From: Robbsia sp. KACC 23696
Lineage (GTDB): Bacteria > Pseudomonadota > Gammaproteobacteria > Burkholderiales > Burkholderiaceae
NCBI RefSeq assembly: GCF_039852015.1
Contig: NZ_CP156628.1
Coordinates: forward strand, 1,054,001-1,118,000
Direction of reading: 5' to 3'
DNA length: 64,000 nucleotides
In this document: positions 32,592-42,258 of the stretch, piece after piece
Layout of the letters: every line of letters starts with the position of its first letter
How positions within the stretch are numbered: the stretch's first letter is position 1
Program-made: the position numbers and the translations under genes
The notes under the pieces: model-generated
The model's database searches: none
What the model was told of the DNA's origin: nothing
What the model saw: only the letters and a program-made list of their open reading frames with translations

Positions 32592-33950
32592 ATGCGAACC
32601 ACGACTGAATCCTCCTTACCGCCCTCCTCCGTTGCGGCGGACGCGCCCGACCTTTCCCATCTGTGGATGCCCTACACCGCCAATCGTCAGTTCAAGGCCG
32701 CGCCACGCCTGTTCAAGGCGGCGAAAGGCATGTTCTACACGACGCTGGATAATCGGCAGGTGTTGGACGCGACGTCGGGTCTCTGGTGCGTCAATGCAGG
32801 GCACGGTCGGCAGGAAATCGTCGACGCGATCGCGCAGCAGGCGGCCGAGATGGATTATGCCCCGCCCTTCCAGATGGGCCATCCGCTGGCGTTCGAGGCC
32901 GCAACGAAATTGGCCGGCTTCATGCCCGAAGGGATGGATCGCATTTTCTTCACGAATTCGGGGTCGGAGTCGGCCGATACGGCACTGAAAATCGCGCTCG
33001 CCTATCATCGCGCCCGAGGTGAGCCGCTGCGAACGCGCTTTATCGGTCGCGAACGCGGCTATCACGGCGTCAATTTCGGCGGCATGTCGGTAGGCGGGAT
33101 TGCCGGTAACCGTAAAACCTTCGCAAACAGTCTGCTGCCGCAAGTCGACCATCTGCCGCATACCTATGATCCGGACGCCGCCTTCACGAAAGGACAACCG
33201 ACACGAGGCGCCCATCTGGCCGATGATCTCGAACGGCTAGTCGCCCTGCACGATGCCTCGACGATCGCCGCCGTCATCGTCGAACCGATGGCCGGCTCGA
33301 CCGGTGTGCTGATACCGCCGCAAGGGTATCTGGAACGACTGCGTGCGCTCTGCACGAAACACGGCATTCTGCTGATTTTCGATGAAGTGATCACGGCATT
33401 CGGTCGGCTGGGTGCATCCACGGCCAGCGCCCGTTTCGGCGTCACGCCCGATCTGCTGACGATGGCGAAAGCGATCAACAATGCGGCGGTACCGATGGGC
33501 GCCGTGGCGGTAGGCCGTCATGTGCACGATGCCGTAGTCCAGGGCGCCGCGGAAAATGCGATCGAGCTGTACCACGGCTATACCTATTCGGGGCATCCGC
33601 TCGCGGCGGCGGCGGCGGTTGCCACACTCGATCTGTACAAACGCGACGGTCTGTTCGAACGCGCGGCGGGTCTGGAGTCAACGTTCGAAACGGCGGCGCA
33701 CGCGCTGCGCGACGCGCCACACGTTCGGGATATCCGCAATCTCGGTCTCGTCGCCGGCATCGACTTGACGCCACGCGACGGCGCGCCGGGCGCGCGCGGC
33801 TATGCGGCCTTCCTGAAATGCCTCGAACGGGGTCTGTTGATCCGCTGCACCGGCGACATTCTTGCCATCTCGCCGCCACTGATCATCGACGAGGATCAGA
33901 TCGATCAGGTCTTCTCGACGATCGGCGCCGTGTTACGCGAAATCGACTGA
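32592..33950 (+). CDS. omega-amino acid--pyruvate aminotransferase (class III)
   Basis: 452 residues, ATG 32592 with AGGAG six bases upstream. Fold-type I, class III marks: TNSGSESADTALKIA, RGYHGVNFGGMSVGG, FDEVITAFGR with D264, and PLP lysine K293 in LLTMAKAINNAAVPMGAVAV. HLWMPYTANRQFK near the N-terminus is typical of beta-alanine:pyruvate transaminases, which move amino groups from beta-alanine, GABA or similar compounds to pyruvate. The gene is transcribed alone. It could process beta-amino acids from pyrimidine or hydantoin breakdown, but it is 5 kb from those genes. Confidence 0.92.
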   Translation: MRTTTESSLPPSSVAADAPDLSHLWMPYTANRQFKAAPRLFKAAKGMFYTTLDNRQVLDATSGLWCVNAGHGRQEIVDAIAQQAAEMDYAPPFQMGHPLAFEAATKLAGFMPEGMDRIFFTNSGSESADTALKIALAYHRARGEPLRTRFIGRERGYHGVNFGGMSVGGIAGNRKTFANSLLPQVDHLPHTYDPDAAFTKGQPTRGAHLADDLERLVALHDASTIAAVIVEPMAGSTGVLIPPQGYLERLRALCTKHGILLIFDEVITAFGRLGASTASARFGVTPDLLTMAKAINNAAVPMGAVAVGRHVHDAVVQGAAENAIELYHGYTYSGHPLAAAAAVATLDLYKRDGLFERAAGLESTFETAAHALRDAPHVRDIRNLGLVAGIDLTPRDGAPGARGYAAFLKCLERGLLIRCTGDILAISPPLIIDEDQIDQVFSTIGAVLREID

Positions 33951-33984
33951 TCGAAGGATCCTGGACACCCGCGATCCGACGATA

Positions 33985-34036
33985 CGCGGGGGCGCGGCGG
34001 CGCGAAAACGGGCGCCAGCCAACGCCCCGCGCTTTT
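33985..34036 (+). terminator. possible terminator after the aminotransferase
   Basis: GCGGGGGCG and CGCCCCGC can pair with one bulge, and the second arm is followed by GCTTTTTTA. A second inner GC stem lies in the loop. The sequence overlaps the last bases before the convergent aldo/keto reductase stop. Confidence 0.4.
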
Positions 34037-35071
34037 TTACCAGACCGTCGGCTTTGGATTGCGTTCCTCGAAATCCTTCTGGTGCCAGTAGGGATAGACC
34101 GGCGTCTGTTGGCTGACGCTATCCAGACGGGCGATCTCTTCGACGCTCAAGGTCCATCCGAGCGCGCCGAGGTTTTGCAGCAGCTGCTCGCTATTGCGTG
34201 CCCCCACGACGATATTGGCAATCGACGGGCGCGACAGCAGCCAATTCAGCGCCACCTGCGGCACCGTCTTGCCACGCTCCTGCGCAATCGCATCGAGCAC
34301 ATCGACGATGTCGAACAGCCGTGCCTCGTCCACCGGCGGTCCACCCGCCGCGCCGCCAGTGGCGATACGCCCCTCGCTCGCAGCCTGCCCGCGACGGATC
34401 TTGCCTGTCAGACGCCCCCATCCCAACGGGCTCCAGACCATCGTGCCCAACCCTTGGTCCAGCGCCAGCGGCATCAGCTCCCATTCATAGTCACGGCTGA
34501 GCAGCGAGTAATAGCCCTGGTAGGCCACGTAGCGACCCAAGCCGTACTTCTCCGACGTGGCGAGCGACTTCATCACCTGCCAGCCGGAAAAGTTCGAGGC
34601 GCCGATATAGCCGATCTTGCCGCTGCTCATCAGATCGTCCAACGCGCGCAGCGTTTCGTCCACCGGCGTCAACGCGTCGAAGGCATGCATGAAATACAGA
34701 TCGATATGATCCGTTTGCAGACGCTTGAGACTCGCCTCGCAGGCGCGGATCAAATGGTAACGCGACGAGCCCTTGCCATTCGGCCCTTCGCCGCTCGTGA
34801 ACGTGCCCTTCGTCGAAATCAGGACTTTATCCCGGCGTCCCTTCAGCGCCTCGCCGAGCACTGTTTCCGATGCGCCATTCGAGTACACATCGGCGGTATC
34901 GAAGAAAGTCAAGCTGTGGTCGAGGCAGACATCCACCAGGCGGCGGGCTTCTTCGCCTTCCGTCGTACCCCAACGCTGAAAGAAATCGCTGCCGGCGCCG
35001 CCGAACGTTCCGGTGCCCAGGCTCAATGCCGGCACTTTCAGGCCCGATCGACCAAGTTTGCGGTATTCCAT
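34037..35071 (-). CDS. aldo/keto reductase
   Basis: 344 residues from ATG 35071, with GGAGAG nine bases upstream; a GTG at 35077 is in frame. The AKR fold has the catalytic tetrad D-Y-K-H in FFDTADVYSNG, VLISTKG and DLYFMHAFD, and the NADPH-phosphate region IVVGARNSEQL. The length and the GxGTFGGAGSDFFQRWG start fit the AKR11/12-like group acting on aldehydes or sugar ketones. It is divergent from the orphan ABC ATPase; the 219-base spacer holds the 16-bp palindrome at 35208. Confidence 0.9.
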   Translation of the reverse strand: MEYRKLGRSGLKVPALSLGTGTFGGAGSDFFQRWGTTEGEEARRLVDVCLDHSLTFFDTADVYSNGASETVLGEALKGRRDKVLISTKGTFTSGEGPNGKGSSRYHLIRACEASLKRLQTDHIDLYFMHAFDALTPVDETLRALDDLMSSGKIGYIGASNFSGWQVMKSLATSEKYGLGRYVAYQGYYSLLSRDYEWELMPLALDQGLGTMVWSPLGWGRLTGKIRRGQAASEGRIATGGAAGGPPVDEARLFDIVDVLDAIAQERGKTVPQVALNWLLSRPSIANIVVGARNSEQLLQNLGALGWTLSVEEIARLDSVSQQTPVYPYWHQKDFEERNPKPTVW

Positions 35072-35207
35072 CGTCACGTTCTCTCCGTTATGGGTTCACA
35101 GGTAAAGGAAGCCAAGGCAATTTTACGGTGCATCGGCCATTCTTTCAGCGCGCCACAACTGCGGCGGATATCCAACGCCGGGCACGTGTCCCCCGAATCA
35201 TGCACTT

Positions 35208-35254
35208 ACGTAACGCGTTACGTTTTGCATAGGCGTTTTGTATCTGGATAATAA
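35208..35254 (+). promoter_or_regulatory. 16-bp perfect palindrome next to a promoter for the ABC ATPase
   Basis: ACGTAACGCGTTACGT at 35208-35223 is a perfect palindrome centred on CG. It is followed directly by TTGCAT (35225-35230), an 18-base spacer and TAATAA (35249-35254), a good sigma-70 promoter 37 bases before the ATPase ATG. A CG-centred even palindrome is typical of LacI-family operators; a LacI gene lies at 38734-39900. Confidence 0.65.
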
Positions 35255-35290
35255 GGAGAAACCCTGTTATCGAGATTGCCGGAGTACCTG

Positions 35291-36076
35291 ATGTCGCAGA
35301 TTCAAGAAAGCCCCGCTTCCACCGTGACCGCCTTGCGCCGACGCTCGTCGATCGTGCTCCTCGAAGCCGTCTACAAGCGATATGGCACGTTCCAGGCGTT
35401 GTCGGAAATCGATCTGGACGTACAGAAAGGCGAGAAAATCATCATCTGTGGGCCGTCGGGCTCCGGGAAATCGACGCTGATCCGCTGCATCAATCGCATG
35501 GAAAAACACAACGGCGGCCTGATTCAGGTCAACGGGCATGTGTTGACGGATAACACGAAGGACATCGCGGCCGTGCGCCGCGACGTCGGCATGGTATTCC
35601 AAAGCTTCAATCTCTTCCCGCATCTGACTATCCTCGAAAACTGTACGATCGCACCGGTCCATGGTCGCGGCATGAAAGCGGCGGAAGCGAAGGACCTGGC
35701 GATGCGCTATCTGGAAAAGGTACGGATCGCCGATCAGGCGCATAAATATCCGTCGCAGATGTCCGGCGGACAGCAGCAACGCGTCGCCATCGCGCGCGCG
35801 CTTTGCATGCAGCCGAAGGTGATGCTGTTCGACGAGCCGACGTCGGCGCTCGACCCGGAAATGGTCAAGGAAGTGCTCGAAACCATGCGCACGCTGGCCG
35901 AGGAAGGCATGACGATGCTGTGCGTGACGCACGAAATGGGCTTCGCCCGTGAAGTGGCCGATCGCGTGGTCTTCATGGATCAGGGCCGCATCGTCGAGCA
36001 GTCGGACCCGGAATCGTTCTTCTCTCAGCCCAAGAGTGATCGGGCACGCGGCTTCCTGGAACAGATTCTGCACTGA
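35291..36076 (+). CDS. polar amino-acid ABC transporter ATP-binding protein, orphan
   Basis: 261 residues from ATG 35291, with GGAG six bases upstream; a TTG at 35276 is the alternative. Walker [10 protein letters not shown], signature MSGGQQQRV, Walker [14 protein letters not shown]-switch VTHEMGFA: a GlnQ/HisP-type ATPase about 20 residues longer at the N-terminus than its relative at 23517. No permease or binding-protein gene is next to it. Either it serves permeases encoded elsewhere, possibly those at 24331-25681, or it is a remnant of a larger operon. Its own promoter and palindromic operator suggest that it is regulated and used. Confidence 0.92.
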   Translation: MSQIQESPASTVTALRRRSSIVLLEAVYKRYGTFQALSEIDLDVQKGEKIIICGPSGSGKSTLIRCINRMEKHNGGLIQVNGHVLTDNTKDIAAVRRDVGMVFQSFNLFPHLTILENCTIAPVHGRGMKAAEAKDLAMRYLEKVRIADQAHKYPSQMSGGQQQRVAIARALCMQPKVMLFDEPTSALDPEMVKEVLETMRTLAEEGMTMLCVTHEMGFAREVADRVVFMDQGRIVEQSDPESFFSQPKSDRARGFLEQILH

Positions 36077-36255
36077 TCGTCGCGCGCGGGACCGCACCGC
36101 GATTGATCGAAAATGTTGATACTCGATCAATAATTAATATCGTTTTTCAACACTGAATTGCATGCATAGAATGGTTGATGTCGGCGGCGCATCCGTGCTG
36201 CGGCCGACATCCCCACACTATTTCAGCAAGGCCGGCGCAAGCCGGTCAGACGATC

Positions 36256-36690
36256 ATGAGCGAAACAACCGCGGTCATTCCTCCGTTCCATCTTGCCTTC
36301 CCGGTGCACGACATCGCGATCGCGCGCCAGTTCTACGGCAACGTCCTCGGCTGCTCCGAAGGTCGCAGCTCCGACGAATGGATCGACTTCAATTTCTACG
36401 GTCACCAGATCGTCGCGCATCTCGCACCGTCTGAATGCGGTCTTGCTAAAACGAGCGCGGTTGACGGCCATGGTGTGCCGGTGCGTCACTTCGGCGTCGT
36501 GTTGCCGATGGAAGCATGGCAACAAATGGCCGATCGTCTGGTTGCAGCAGGGACGACGTTCGTCATCGAGCCCTATATCCGTTTCAAGGGCGAAGTCGGC
36601 GAGCAAGCCACGATGTTCTTCCACGATCCGTCGGGCAACGCGCTGGAATTCAAGGCGTTTAAGAATATCGCGTCGCTGTTCGCGAAGTAA
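36256..36690 (+). CDS. VOC (glyoxalase/dioxygenase-fold) family protein
   Basis: 144 residues from ATG 36256; the frame opens earlier at 36175 without coding support. The VOC fold shows [32 protein letters not shown] with a metal histidine, and the ending [14 protein letters not shown] with the metal Glu. FHLAFPV, a second His and the last Glu give a plausible metal site. Family members are lyases, dioxygenases or epoxide-opening enzymes; this one cannot be assigned. It lies 180 bases after the ATPase gene, behind an AT-rich stretch near 36110-36160 that could hold its promoter. Confidence 0.85.
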   Translation: MSETTAVIPPFHLAFPVHDIAIARQFYGNVLGCSEGRSSDEWIDFNFYGHQIVAHLAPSECGLAKTSAVDGHGVPVRHFGVVLPMEAWQQMADRLVAAGTTFVIEPYIRFKGEVGEQATMFFHDPSGNALEFKAFKNIASLFAK

Positions 36691-36895
36691 GGCCGGCCCG
36701 ACTTATCCCTTCGCAGCCCTTCTGAAGTACTGGGAAAGCAGCGCTAACGTGCCCGTCGGACAGCCGAATTTCGTTGCGTTAGACTAGGCCCGTAACGCTT
36801 CGTACGACCCGGGCATACGGCCTAGGCTAATCCGCGATGCGACGTCGTGCGGAAATCAACGCGGCGTATTTGTTTCCCCTTGGTTCAGAAAACCC

Positions 36896-37753
36896 ATGTC
36901 AGAAATTGAAGCGGCCACGCCCACGCCGGCCGCAGCGGCGAATGCCCATGCCGCTCCAGTCGTCGATGTGACGACGGCGGCAAAGGAACACCCCGCGGTC
37001 GGATCCGTCGCACATCCCCGACTGATGCCCTCCGGTGACCATTGCCTGATTGTCGAATTCGGTCAGACGATCGCGCTCGACATTAATCTGCATGCCTGTC
37101 GCTTTGCCGATCGCGTGCGTGCTGCAGCAATCCGCGGTGTGGTCGATGTCGTCCCGATGTTCGCCGGTGTCGCCGTGCACTATCTGCCTCATCACATCGC
37201 CTGCGGCCCCGCCCATCCATTGGCCGAAGCAACCGGTGACGTCGAGGAAATGCCGTACGACGCGCTATGTCGCCAAATCGAGACCCTGTTGGCGGCCGAT
37301 GATCGTGGCGACGGCATCGCGCCACGAATCGTCGAAATCCCCGTTTGCTATGGCGGCGAATACGGCCCGGATTTCGACGATATCGCGCGCACGACGGGCA
37401 TGAGTGCCGAGGAACTGATCGCCGCGCACAGCGGCGCCGATGCGCGCGTATTCATGGTCGGTTTCGCGCCGGGCGCGCCCTATCTCGGGCTGTGGGACGA
37501 GCGCTTCGCGCTGCCGCGCAGGGCAAGCCCGCGCATGCTCGTGCCGGCCGGCACCGTGTCGATCGCCAATCGTCAATCGGTGATCATGCCGCTCGATCTG
37601 CCTACCGGCTGGCACCTCCTCGGACGAACGCCGCTGCGGCTCTACAATCCCGATTCGGCATCTCCTTTCCTGCTGTCCCCGGGTGACCGCGTGAAGTTCG
37701 TTCCCATCAGCGGCGACGCATTCAAAGCCCTTGCCGCGGAGCAGTCCGTATGA
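36896..37753 (+). CDS. pxpB: 5-oxoprolinase subunit PxpB (KipI-like)
   Basis: 285 residues, ATG 36896. About 40 Ala/Thr-rich residues precede the conserved part, which starts near LMPSGDHCLIVEFGQTI. The family signature VGFAPGAPYLGLWDERFALP with PRMLVPAGTVSIANRQSVIM and PTGWHLLGRTPLRLYNP is complete. With PxpC and PxpA it forms the ATP-dependent 5-oxoprolinase of prokaryotes; in Bacillus the homologue KipI also inhibits the sporulation kinase KinA. The pxpC gene overlaps its stop (ATGA). No pxpA (LamB/YcsF) gene is in the window. Confidence 0.9.
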   Translation: MSEIEAATPTPAAAANAHAAPVVDVTTAAKEHPAVGSVAHPRLMPSGDHCLIVEFGQTIALDINLHACRFADRVRAAAIRGVVDVVPMFAGVAVHYLPHHIACGPAHPLAEATGDVEEMPYDALCRQIETLLAADDRGDGIAPRIVEIPVCYGGEYGPDFDDIARTTGMSAEELIAAHSGADARVFMVGFAPGAPYLGLWDERFALPRRASPRMLVPAGTVSIANRQSVIMPLDLPTGWHLLGRTPLRLYNPDSASPFLLSPGDRVKFVPISGDAFKALAAEQSV

Positions 37754-38712
37754 CGATCACCGTATTGAAACCCGGCATGTTGACGAGCTTGCAAGATCGG
37801 GGCCGCTATGGCCATCAGCATCTGGGCCTGTCCGTTTCCGGCGCGATGGATACGTTGTCGCAGTCGTTGGCCAACCTCGTGCTCGGCAATGACGAAAACG
37901 CCGCCACGCTGGAAATCACCTTGCTGGGCCCGGTCTTGCGCTTCAACGAGGAGACGGTGATCGCGCTGTGCGGCGCGGACCTGTCGGCGGAGATCGACGG
38001 CATTCCGGTCAATCAGGCGGAGCCCACGCGTGTCAAGGCCGGCGAGCAATTGACCTTTGGTCGCCGCGTGCGCGGCGTGCGCTGCTATCTTGCCGTACGC
38101 GGCGGATTGGACGCGCCGATGTTCATGGGCAGCGCCAGCACCTATCTGCGGGGTCGCGTCGGTGGGCTCGAAGGCCGCGCATTGAAGGCCGGCGACACGC
38201 TGCGCGCCCTGGCACACGCCATCGATTTGCCGGCTTTGCCGTTCGAAAGCGCCGCTTTGGACGGCTTGCTTGCCGAACAGGTTGGCGATACGGTACGCGT
38301 GATGCCTGGCCGAGAATGGGATCATTTCGACACCGCCGCGCGGGACATGCTGCTGGGACAGCCGTATAAGATCACGACGCAGTCGGACCGTATGGGCTAT
38401 CGGCTCGAGGGGCCGGTCCTGGAACGCGCCAACAAGCGGGATATTCTGTCCGAGGCCATCACCTTCGGGGCGATGCAAGTACCGCCGAATGGCCAGCCGA
38501 TCGTGCTGATGGCGGAACGTCAGACGACAGGCGGATATCCCAAAATTGCGCAAGTGATCGGCGCGGATCTCGGCAAATTGGCGCAATGTGCGCCAGGCGA
38601 TACGGTTCGTTTCGAATTGACCGATCTCGGCACCGCGCATCGAGCCTTACGCGCTCGTGCCGCGGCGCTGCAACAGGTGCGCGAAGCAGCCTGGCAGCGC
38701 TATACCGTTTGA
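37750..38712 (+). CDS. pxpC: 5-oxoprolinase subunit PxpC (KipA-like)
   Basis: 320 residues, ATG 37750 overlapping the pxpB stop. The family is seen in the start LKPGMLTSLQDRGRYGHQHL with GLSVSGAMD, in ALCGADLSAEIDG, in RCYLAVRGGLD and in DRMGYRLEGP...EAITFGAMQVPPNGQPIVLM. Biotin-dependent carboxyltransferase-like fold. It is the partner of PxpB in 5-oxoproline hydrolysis to glutamate. Convergent with the LacI-type gene, 21 bases apart. Confidence 0.92.
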   Translation: MTITVLKPGMLTSLQDRGRYGHQHLGLSVSGAMDTLSQSLANLVLGNDENAATLEITLLGPVLRFNEETVIALCGADLSAEIDGIPVNQAEPTRVKAGEQLTFGRRVRGVRCYLAVRGGLDAPMFMGSASTYLRGRVGGLEGRALKAGDTLRALAHAIDLPALPFESAALDGLLAEQVGDTVRVMPGREWDHFDTAARDMLLGQPYKITTQSDRMGYRLEGPVLERANKRDILSEAITFGAMQVPPNGQPIVLMAERQTTGGYPKIAQVIGADLGKLAQCAPGDTVRFELTDLGTAHRALRARAAALQQVREAAWQRYTV

Positions 38713-38733
38713 TGCAGGCACGCTGATCTGAGT

Positions 38734-39900
38734 CTAGGCCACCGGTTTCGCAACGGGACCGGTACTGCCCCGCACGACAAACTCGGTGCGAATGCGTGGC
38801 AACGCCGTGCGCGGCCGCCCGCGCAATTCCCGCAGCAGATAGTCGGCCGAATCCGTCCCTACCTGCACCAGATCCACGTTGACGGTCGTCAGCGGCGGCG
38901 ACAGGTGCGCCGCGAAGTCGTAATTGTTGAAGCCGACGATCGAGACATCCTGCGGAACGCGTAGCCCCGATGACTGCGCCGCCAACAGCACGCCGAACGC
39001 CAGCAGATCGTTGCCGCAGATGATGGCGGTCGGCCGTTCACCCGGCTGCGCCAATAGCCGCAGCATCGCCTCGCGCGCCTCGTCCAGACTGAAGGCATCG
39101 GCGATCACGCGTTCCTCCGGCAGCGTCAATCCCGCCTCTGCAAGGCGCTTGCGAATCCCGGCGTTCCGTTCGGAGACGCGATCGTTCGTCGACGGCGTGC
39201 CGACGATCACGCCTATGCTCCGGTGGCCCAGACCGACCAGATGGTCGGCGATCTGATGGCCGACTTCGGCGTTGTCGAAGCCGAGGCTCGGATGTTCGGG
39301 GTCCAACGACAAAGTCTGGATGCACGGCGTGCGGCTGCGGGCGATCCGCTGCCACATCTTTGGATCGTGCGTATGCCCGACGACCATCAGCGCGTCGATA
39401 CCGTGCTCGAGCAGATTGGTCACTTCCTCGAGTTCCAGTCGCGGATCGAACTGCGAGCTGGCAAGCAACAAGGTATAGCCTTCCTCGTGGACGCGCTGCT
39501 GGAATGCCGTCAGCATCCGCGAGAAGGTCTGCGTCTTCAATGTCGGCACGACGGCGCCAATCGTCTTGCTACGCCGGGACGACAGCGCACGCGCGGCGCC
39601 ATTGATCACATAGCCGAGATCCTCGCAGGCCTTGCGCACCGCGTCGCGCTTCTCTTCGCGCACGATAGCCGTGCCGTTGAGGACGCGCGACACGGTCGCC
39701 GTCGAGACGCCGGCACGGCGCGCAACGTCGATCAGTGCGACGCGCGTGAAGTCGCCATCGAACAAGGCCTGTCCACCCGACGCGCCGGATGCGAGCACGA
39801 GAGGGGTCGACACGGGTGACGAGGACGACGGCGCGTCAGGCGCGGCATCAGGAATGGCCGCATCATTTTGCGGCGGACGGGGCGGACGTTTTGTGCTCAT
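38734..39900 (-). CDS. LacI-family transcriptional regulator
   Basis: 388 residues from ATG 39900; the frame is open upstream to 40131 but lacks coding character. A Pro/Ala/Ser-rich N-terminal extension of about 50 residues precedes the LacI HTH, ALIDVARRAGVSTATVSRVL, and hinge helix GAARALSSRRS. The ligand domain looks complete (GFDNAEVGHQIADHLVGLGH, ICGNDLLAFGVLLAAQSSGL). LacI family regulators usually sense sugars or sugar acids. Its target is unknown; the CG-centred palindrome at 35208 is a candidate. Confidence 0.9.
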   Translation of the reverse strand: MSTKRPPRPPQNDAAIPDAAPDAPSSSSPVSTPLVLASGASGGQALFDGDFTRVALIDVARRAGVSTATVSRVLNGTAIVREEKRDAVRKACEDLGYVINGAARALSSRRSKTIGAVVPTLKTQTFSRMLTAFQQRVHEEGYTLLLASSQFDPRLELEEVTNLLEHGIDALMVVGHTHDPKMWQRIARSRTPCIQTLSLDPEHPSLGFDNAEVGHQIADHLVGLGHRSIGVIVGTPSTNDRVSERNAGIRKRLAEAGLTLPEERVIADAFSLDEAREAMLRLLAQPGERPTAIICGNDLLAFGVLLAAQSSGLRVPQDVSIVGFNNYDFAAHLSPPLTTVNVDLVQVGTDSADYLLRELRGRPRTALPRIRTEFVVRGSTGPVAKPVA

Positions 39901-40325
39901 GGCAGCGCGATTGTAGCCGATGGCAGCGGTTTCAAGCAAAACCGCCGCATCGAATCGTGGTTGCACGACCTCAGCAAGACATCGCGGCAATTCCCGGCAA
40001 TGCATCGTGTCCAGACTGGGCCCGCAACGAATGCGAAGACCATTCGACGTCCGATGACGCTCATCAGCAGCGTCGATACCGACGTGGGACGCGAACAATG
40101 GGTGGCCAGGCGTGCGGCTTGCCAGCCGCATGTCTCTGCCTCTTCGTCGACGTCTCCTTCGTCGTCATTCCGTCTGCTTCGGAAACGCGATAACGTCGAT
40201 CGCATTTAAAGGCACGATGTTCCAAAGCATTCAGCATAGGGCACCGTCATTCTTTAATGAGACGAGCTAGGACGAGATCAGGGGACGATGCCCTATTTTT
40301 ACGATAGGCTAGCGCGAGGAATATC
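39901..40325. other. 425-base region without a recognised gene
   Basis: Between the LacI start and the ATP-grasp-like gene. Open frames on both strands lack a ribosome site and family resemblance. The last 120 bases are AT-richer and should hold the promoter of the gene at 40326; GAGGA precedes that ATG by six bases. Nothing else is seen. Confidence 0.5.
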
Positions 40326-42194
40326 ATGCGAATCGATTTGTCCCGTAGCGATCCGGAATGCGGCACACCTTTATCGGCAAAAGACATTTGCGCGTGCTCC
40401 CCCATCCGTCCTGCCGCCTCGAACGACGACGAGCATCCTGCGAGAGGGGACCACGATGCCCCCGCCCCGCCGCCACGCGCGCCCATTGGAATCCGTGATG
40501 GGCGCAGCGCTGACGCGCATCTTAAAATCCATATCGATTCGTTGTGGCAAACCTCCCAGTTATGCGAGCACCTCGACTGGTCGAACGTGTCTTTGACCAG
40601 ACATGCGCAGGACGAGAAGCTCGCCCATAAAATTCTGGCATTTTCGGCCACGGATATTCCGATCGACCTGATTGGAAGCCGAATCCTCGAAGGCTATATC
40701 GGCAATGCGATCGATCTACGCCCCTATCGCGCGAACAAGGGTTCGATCGGCTTATCGAAGCTCGAAGACAACACCGGCGGCCGGGGAGGCGTACTAAGAG
40801 CACCGATGCCGCAAGTGAGGCTGATCTCGGACCTGCTTCAGGGCATCGGCAGGAAATTATCAACGATCGAATCACCGCTTATCGTCGTCGCCTCCTCCGA
40901 CGGGCCGTCAAGCGCGCTCGGCCTGTTCGATCGATGGAGCAATCCAGGTATCGGCGAAAAGATTTGGGTCGCGGATCAAATTGCGGATGGCTTTAGACGT
41001 GAAGGGCGGTCCAGTAACGTCTTGGGGTTCCGACGCAGTCAATGGCTCAGCAAACAGAGCGACATCGCCTCCCAGCGGCGGGACAACCCGACGATCGTCG
41101 TCGGGTATTCCAACGAACTCCATAGCGCCGCGCTTCACGGCACGACCCACCGTTCGCTCCTCACCGTCTTGGAGGGAGAGGTATTTTTTTCAGGGCGCCG
41201 GGTCGACTGCATCATCAATGAGCAGTTTGCGCACTACGTTCAAAAGAAAAGTGGACCGATCGATTGTGAGAAAACGCTGATCGGGCCAATGATCGACCTC
41301 GGGACAAATAAGGCCTTAGCCTATGCCGCGCACAACCTGTTCGTTAGCGAGGCGTGGGCACAGGCGCGAACGCAATTCCCGGCGCTCGCGCGGGAGATCA
41401 CCTATGCGACATGCGAATCCGTCGAAGCGCTCATCGCAACGGCACAGATTTTTTCTAATCTCGGGCTAGGGTGCGTCTGCAAGCCCACCGGGACGAACGG
41501 GGGCTACGGTGTGATTGTCGTAAAACCAGGGCAATTCGACGCGGTCGCTTTCTCGCATCTGGTCACGCGTTCGATCGCGGAAGTCGCACGCGTCTATGAC
41601 AGGCACAACACGGTTGCGGGCATGCCCTATGTCATATCAGAATATATCGAAAGTCCGACGATCCAAGTCCCTGTCGATATGCGTGCCCAATACGGTCATC
41701 TCGATGGCTGCACCTACGAATTGCAGGTTGACGTCTGCACGCGCGAAGCAGAGCACGGCCAAAAACAGTTCGTCGCCCTCCCCAGTCTGTTCAAGATTCA
41801 AGGGATAGAATCCGGGGTCGCTAACGCCAGCCTGCAAGCTGCGCGCTCCGGCCGCCCGTACGATGAATTTATTCTACCGGCGTTGAATGAAGATGCGTTG
41901 CGCTTGACGGGAATCAGTGAAACCCTGCTACACGAGGCCGCGAAATACAGCGCCGCCTATCAGTTGCACGCACTGCACGATCTGGCCAGGACCTCGACGC
42001 AATTCAAGGCGATGAAACAGCGCATCTCGCACACGCCCGGCCTACGACCAACCGATGGGTCCACGCGCGGCGTCGATATTCCGTCCTCCGCGAGCGTCCA
42101 TTCCAGCCTCGACACGCGAGGGCGTCGGCCGAGGGCGACCGATATGAAGACACTCGCGGATACCTTGCTCGCGGCGTTTCGACGATTCCGCTGA
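40326..42194 (+). CDS. uncharacterised protein with ATP-grasp-like motifs
   Basis: 622 residues, ATG 40326 with GAGGA six bases upstream. No family is recognised over the full length. Around residues 386-398 KPTGTNGGYGVIVV looks like the nucleotide-binding lysine and glycine-rich loop of ATP-grasp ligases; PYVISEYI near 434-441 resembles the hinge and its Glu, and a basic/acidic pattern (LPSLFKIQG) follows near 485. The preceding third (LIVVASSDGPSSALGLFDRW) could be a pre-ATP-grasp domain. The C-terminal 70 residues are Ser/Arg/Thr-rich and disordered-looking. ATP-grasp enzymes join a carboxylate to an amine or thiol. No precursor peptide or partner enzyme was found beside it. Confidence 0.75.
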   Translation: MRIDLSRSDPECGTPLSAKDICACSPIRPAASNDDEHPARGDHDAPAPPPRAPIGIRDGRSADAHLKIHIDSLWQTSQLCEHLDWSNVSLTRHAQDEKLAHKILAFSATDIPIDLIGSRILEGYIGNAIDLRPYRANKGSIGLSKLEDNTGGRGGVLRAPMPQVRLISDLLQGIGRKLSTIESPLIVVASSDGPSSALGLFDRWSNPGIGEKIWVADQIADGFRREGRSSNVLGFRRSQWLSKQSDIASQRRDNPTIVVGYSNELHSAALHGTTHRSLLTVLEGEVFFSGRRVDCIINEQFAHYVQKKSGPIDCEKTLIGPMIDLGTNKALAYAAHNLFVSEAWAQARTQFPALAREITYATCESVEALIATAQIFSNLGLGCVCKPTGTNGGYGVIVVKPGQFDAVAFSHLVTRSIAEVARVYDRHNTVAGMPYVISEYIESPTIQVPVDMRAQYGHLDGCTYELQVDVCTREAEHGQKQFVALPSLFKIQGIESGVANASLQAARSGRPYDEFILPALNEDALRLTGISETLLHEAAKYSAAYQLHALHDLARTSTQFKAMKQRISHTPGLRPTDGSTRGVDIPSSASVHSSLDTRGRRPRATDMKTLADTLLAAFRRFR

Positions 42195-42258
42195 CCGCAA
42201 AGCAGCAGTCACGGCGCCCCCGACGCATACGCGCGATCCGAAGGGGCGCATTCGGCAC

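Noticed and set aside
33818-35251. 477-codon plus-strand open frame over the aldo/keto reductase
   Set aside because: It overlaps a clear minus-strand enzyme and the end of the aminotransferase; shadow composition.
39897-40205. Short minus-strand gene upstream of the LacI gene
   Set aside because: No ribosome site, Arg/Ser/Cys-rich composition and overlap with open frames on the other strand; nothing recognisable.
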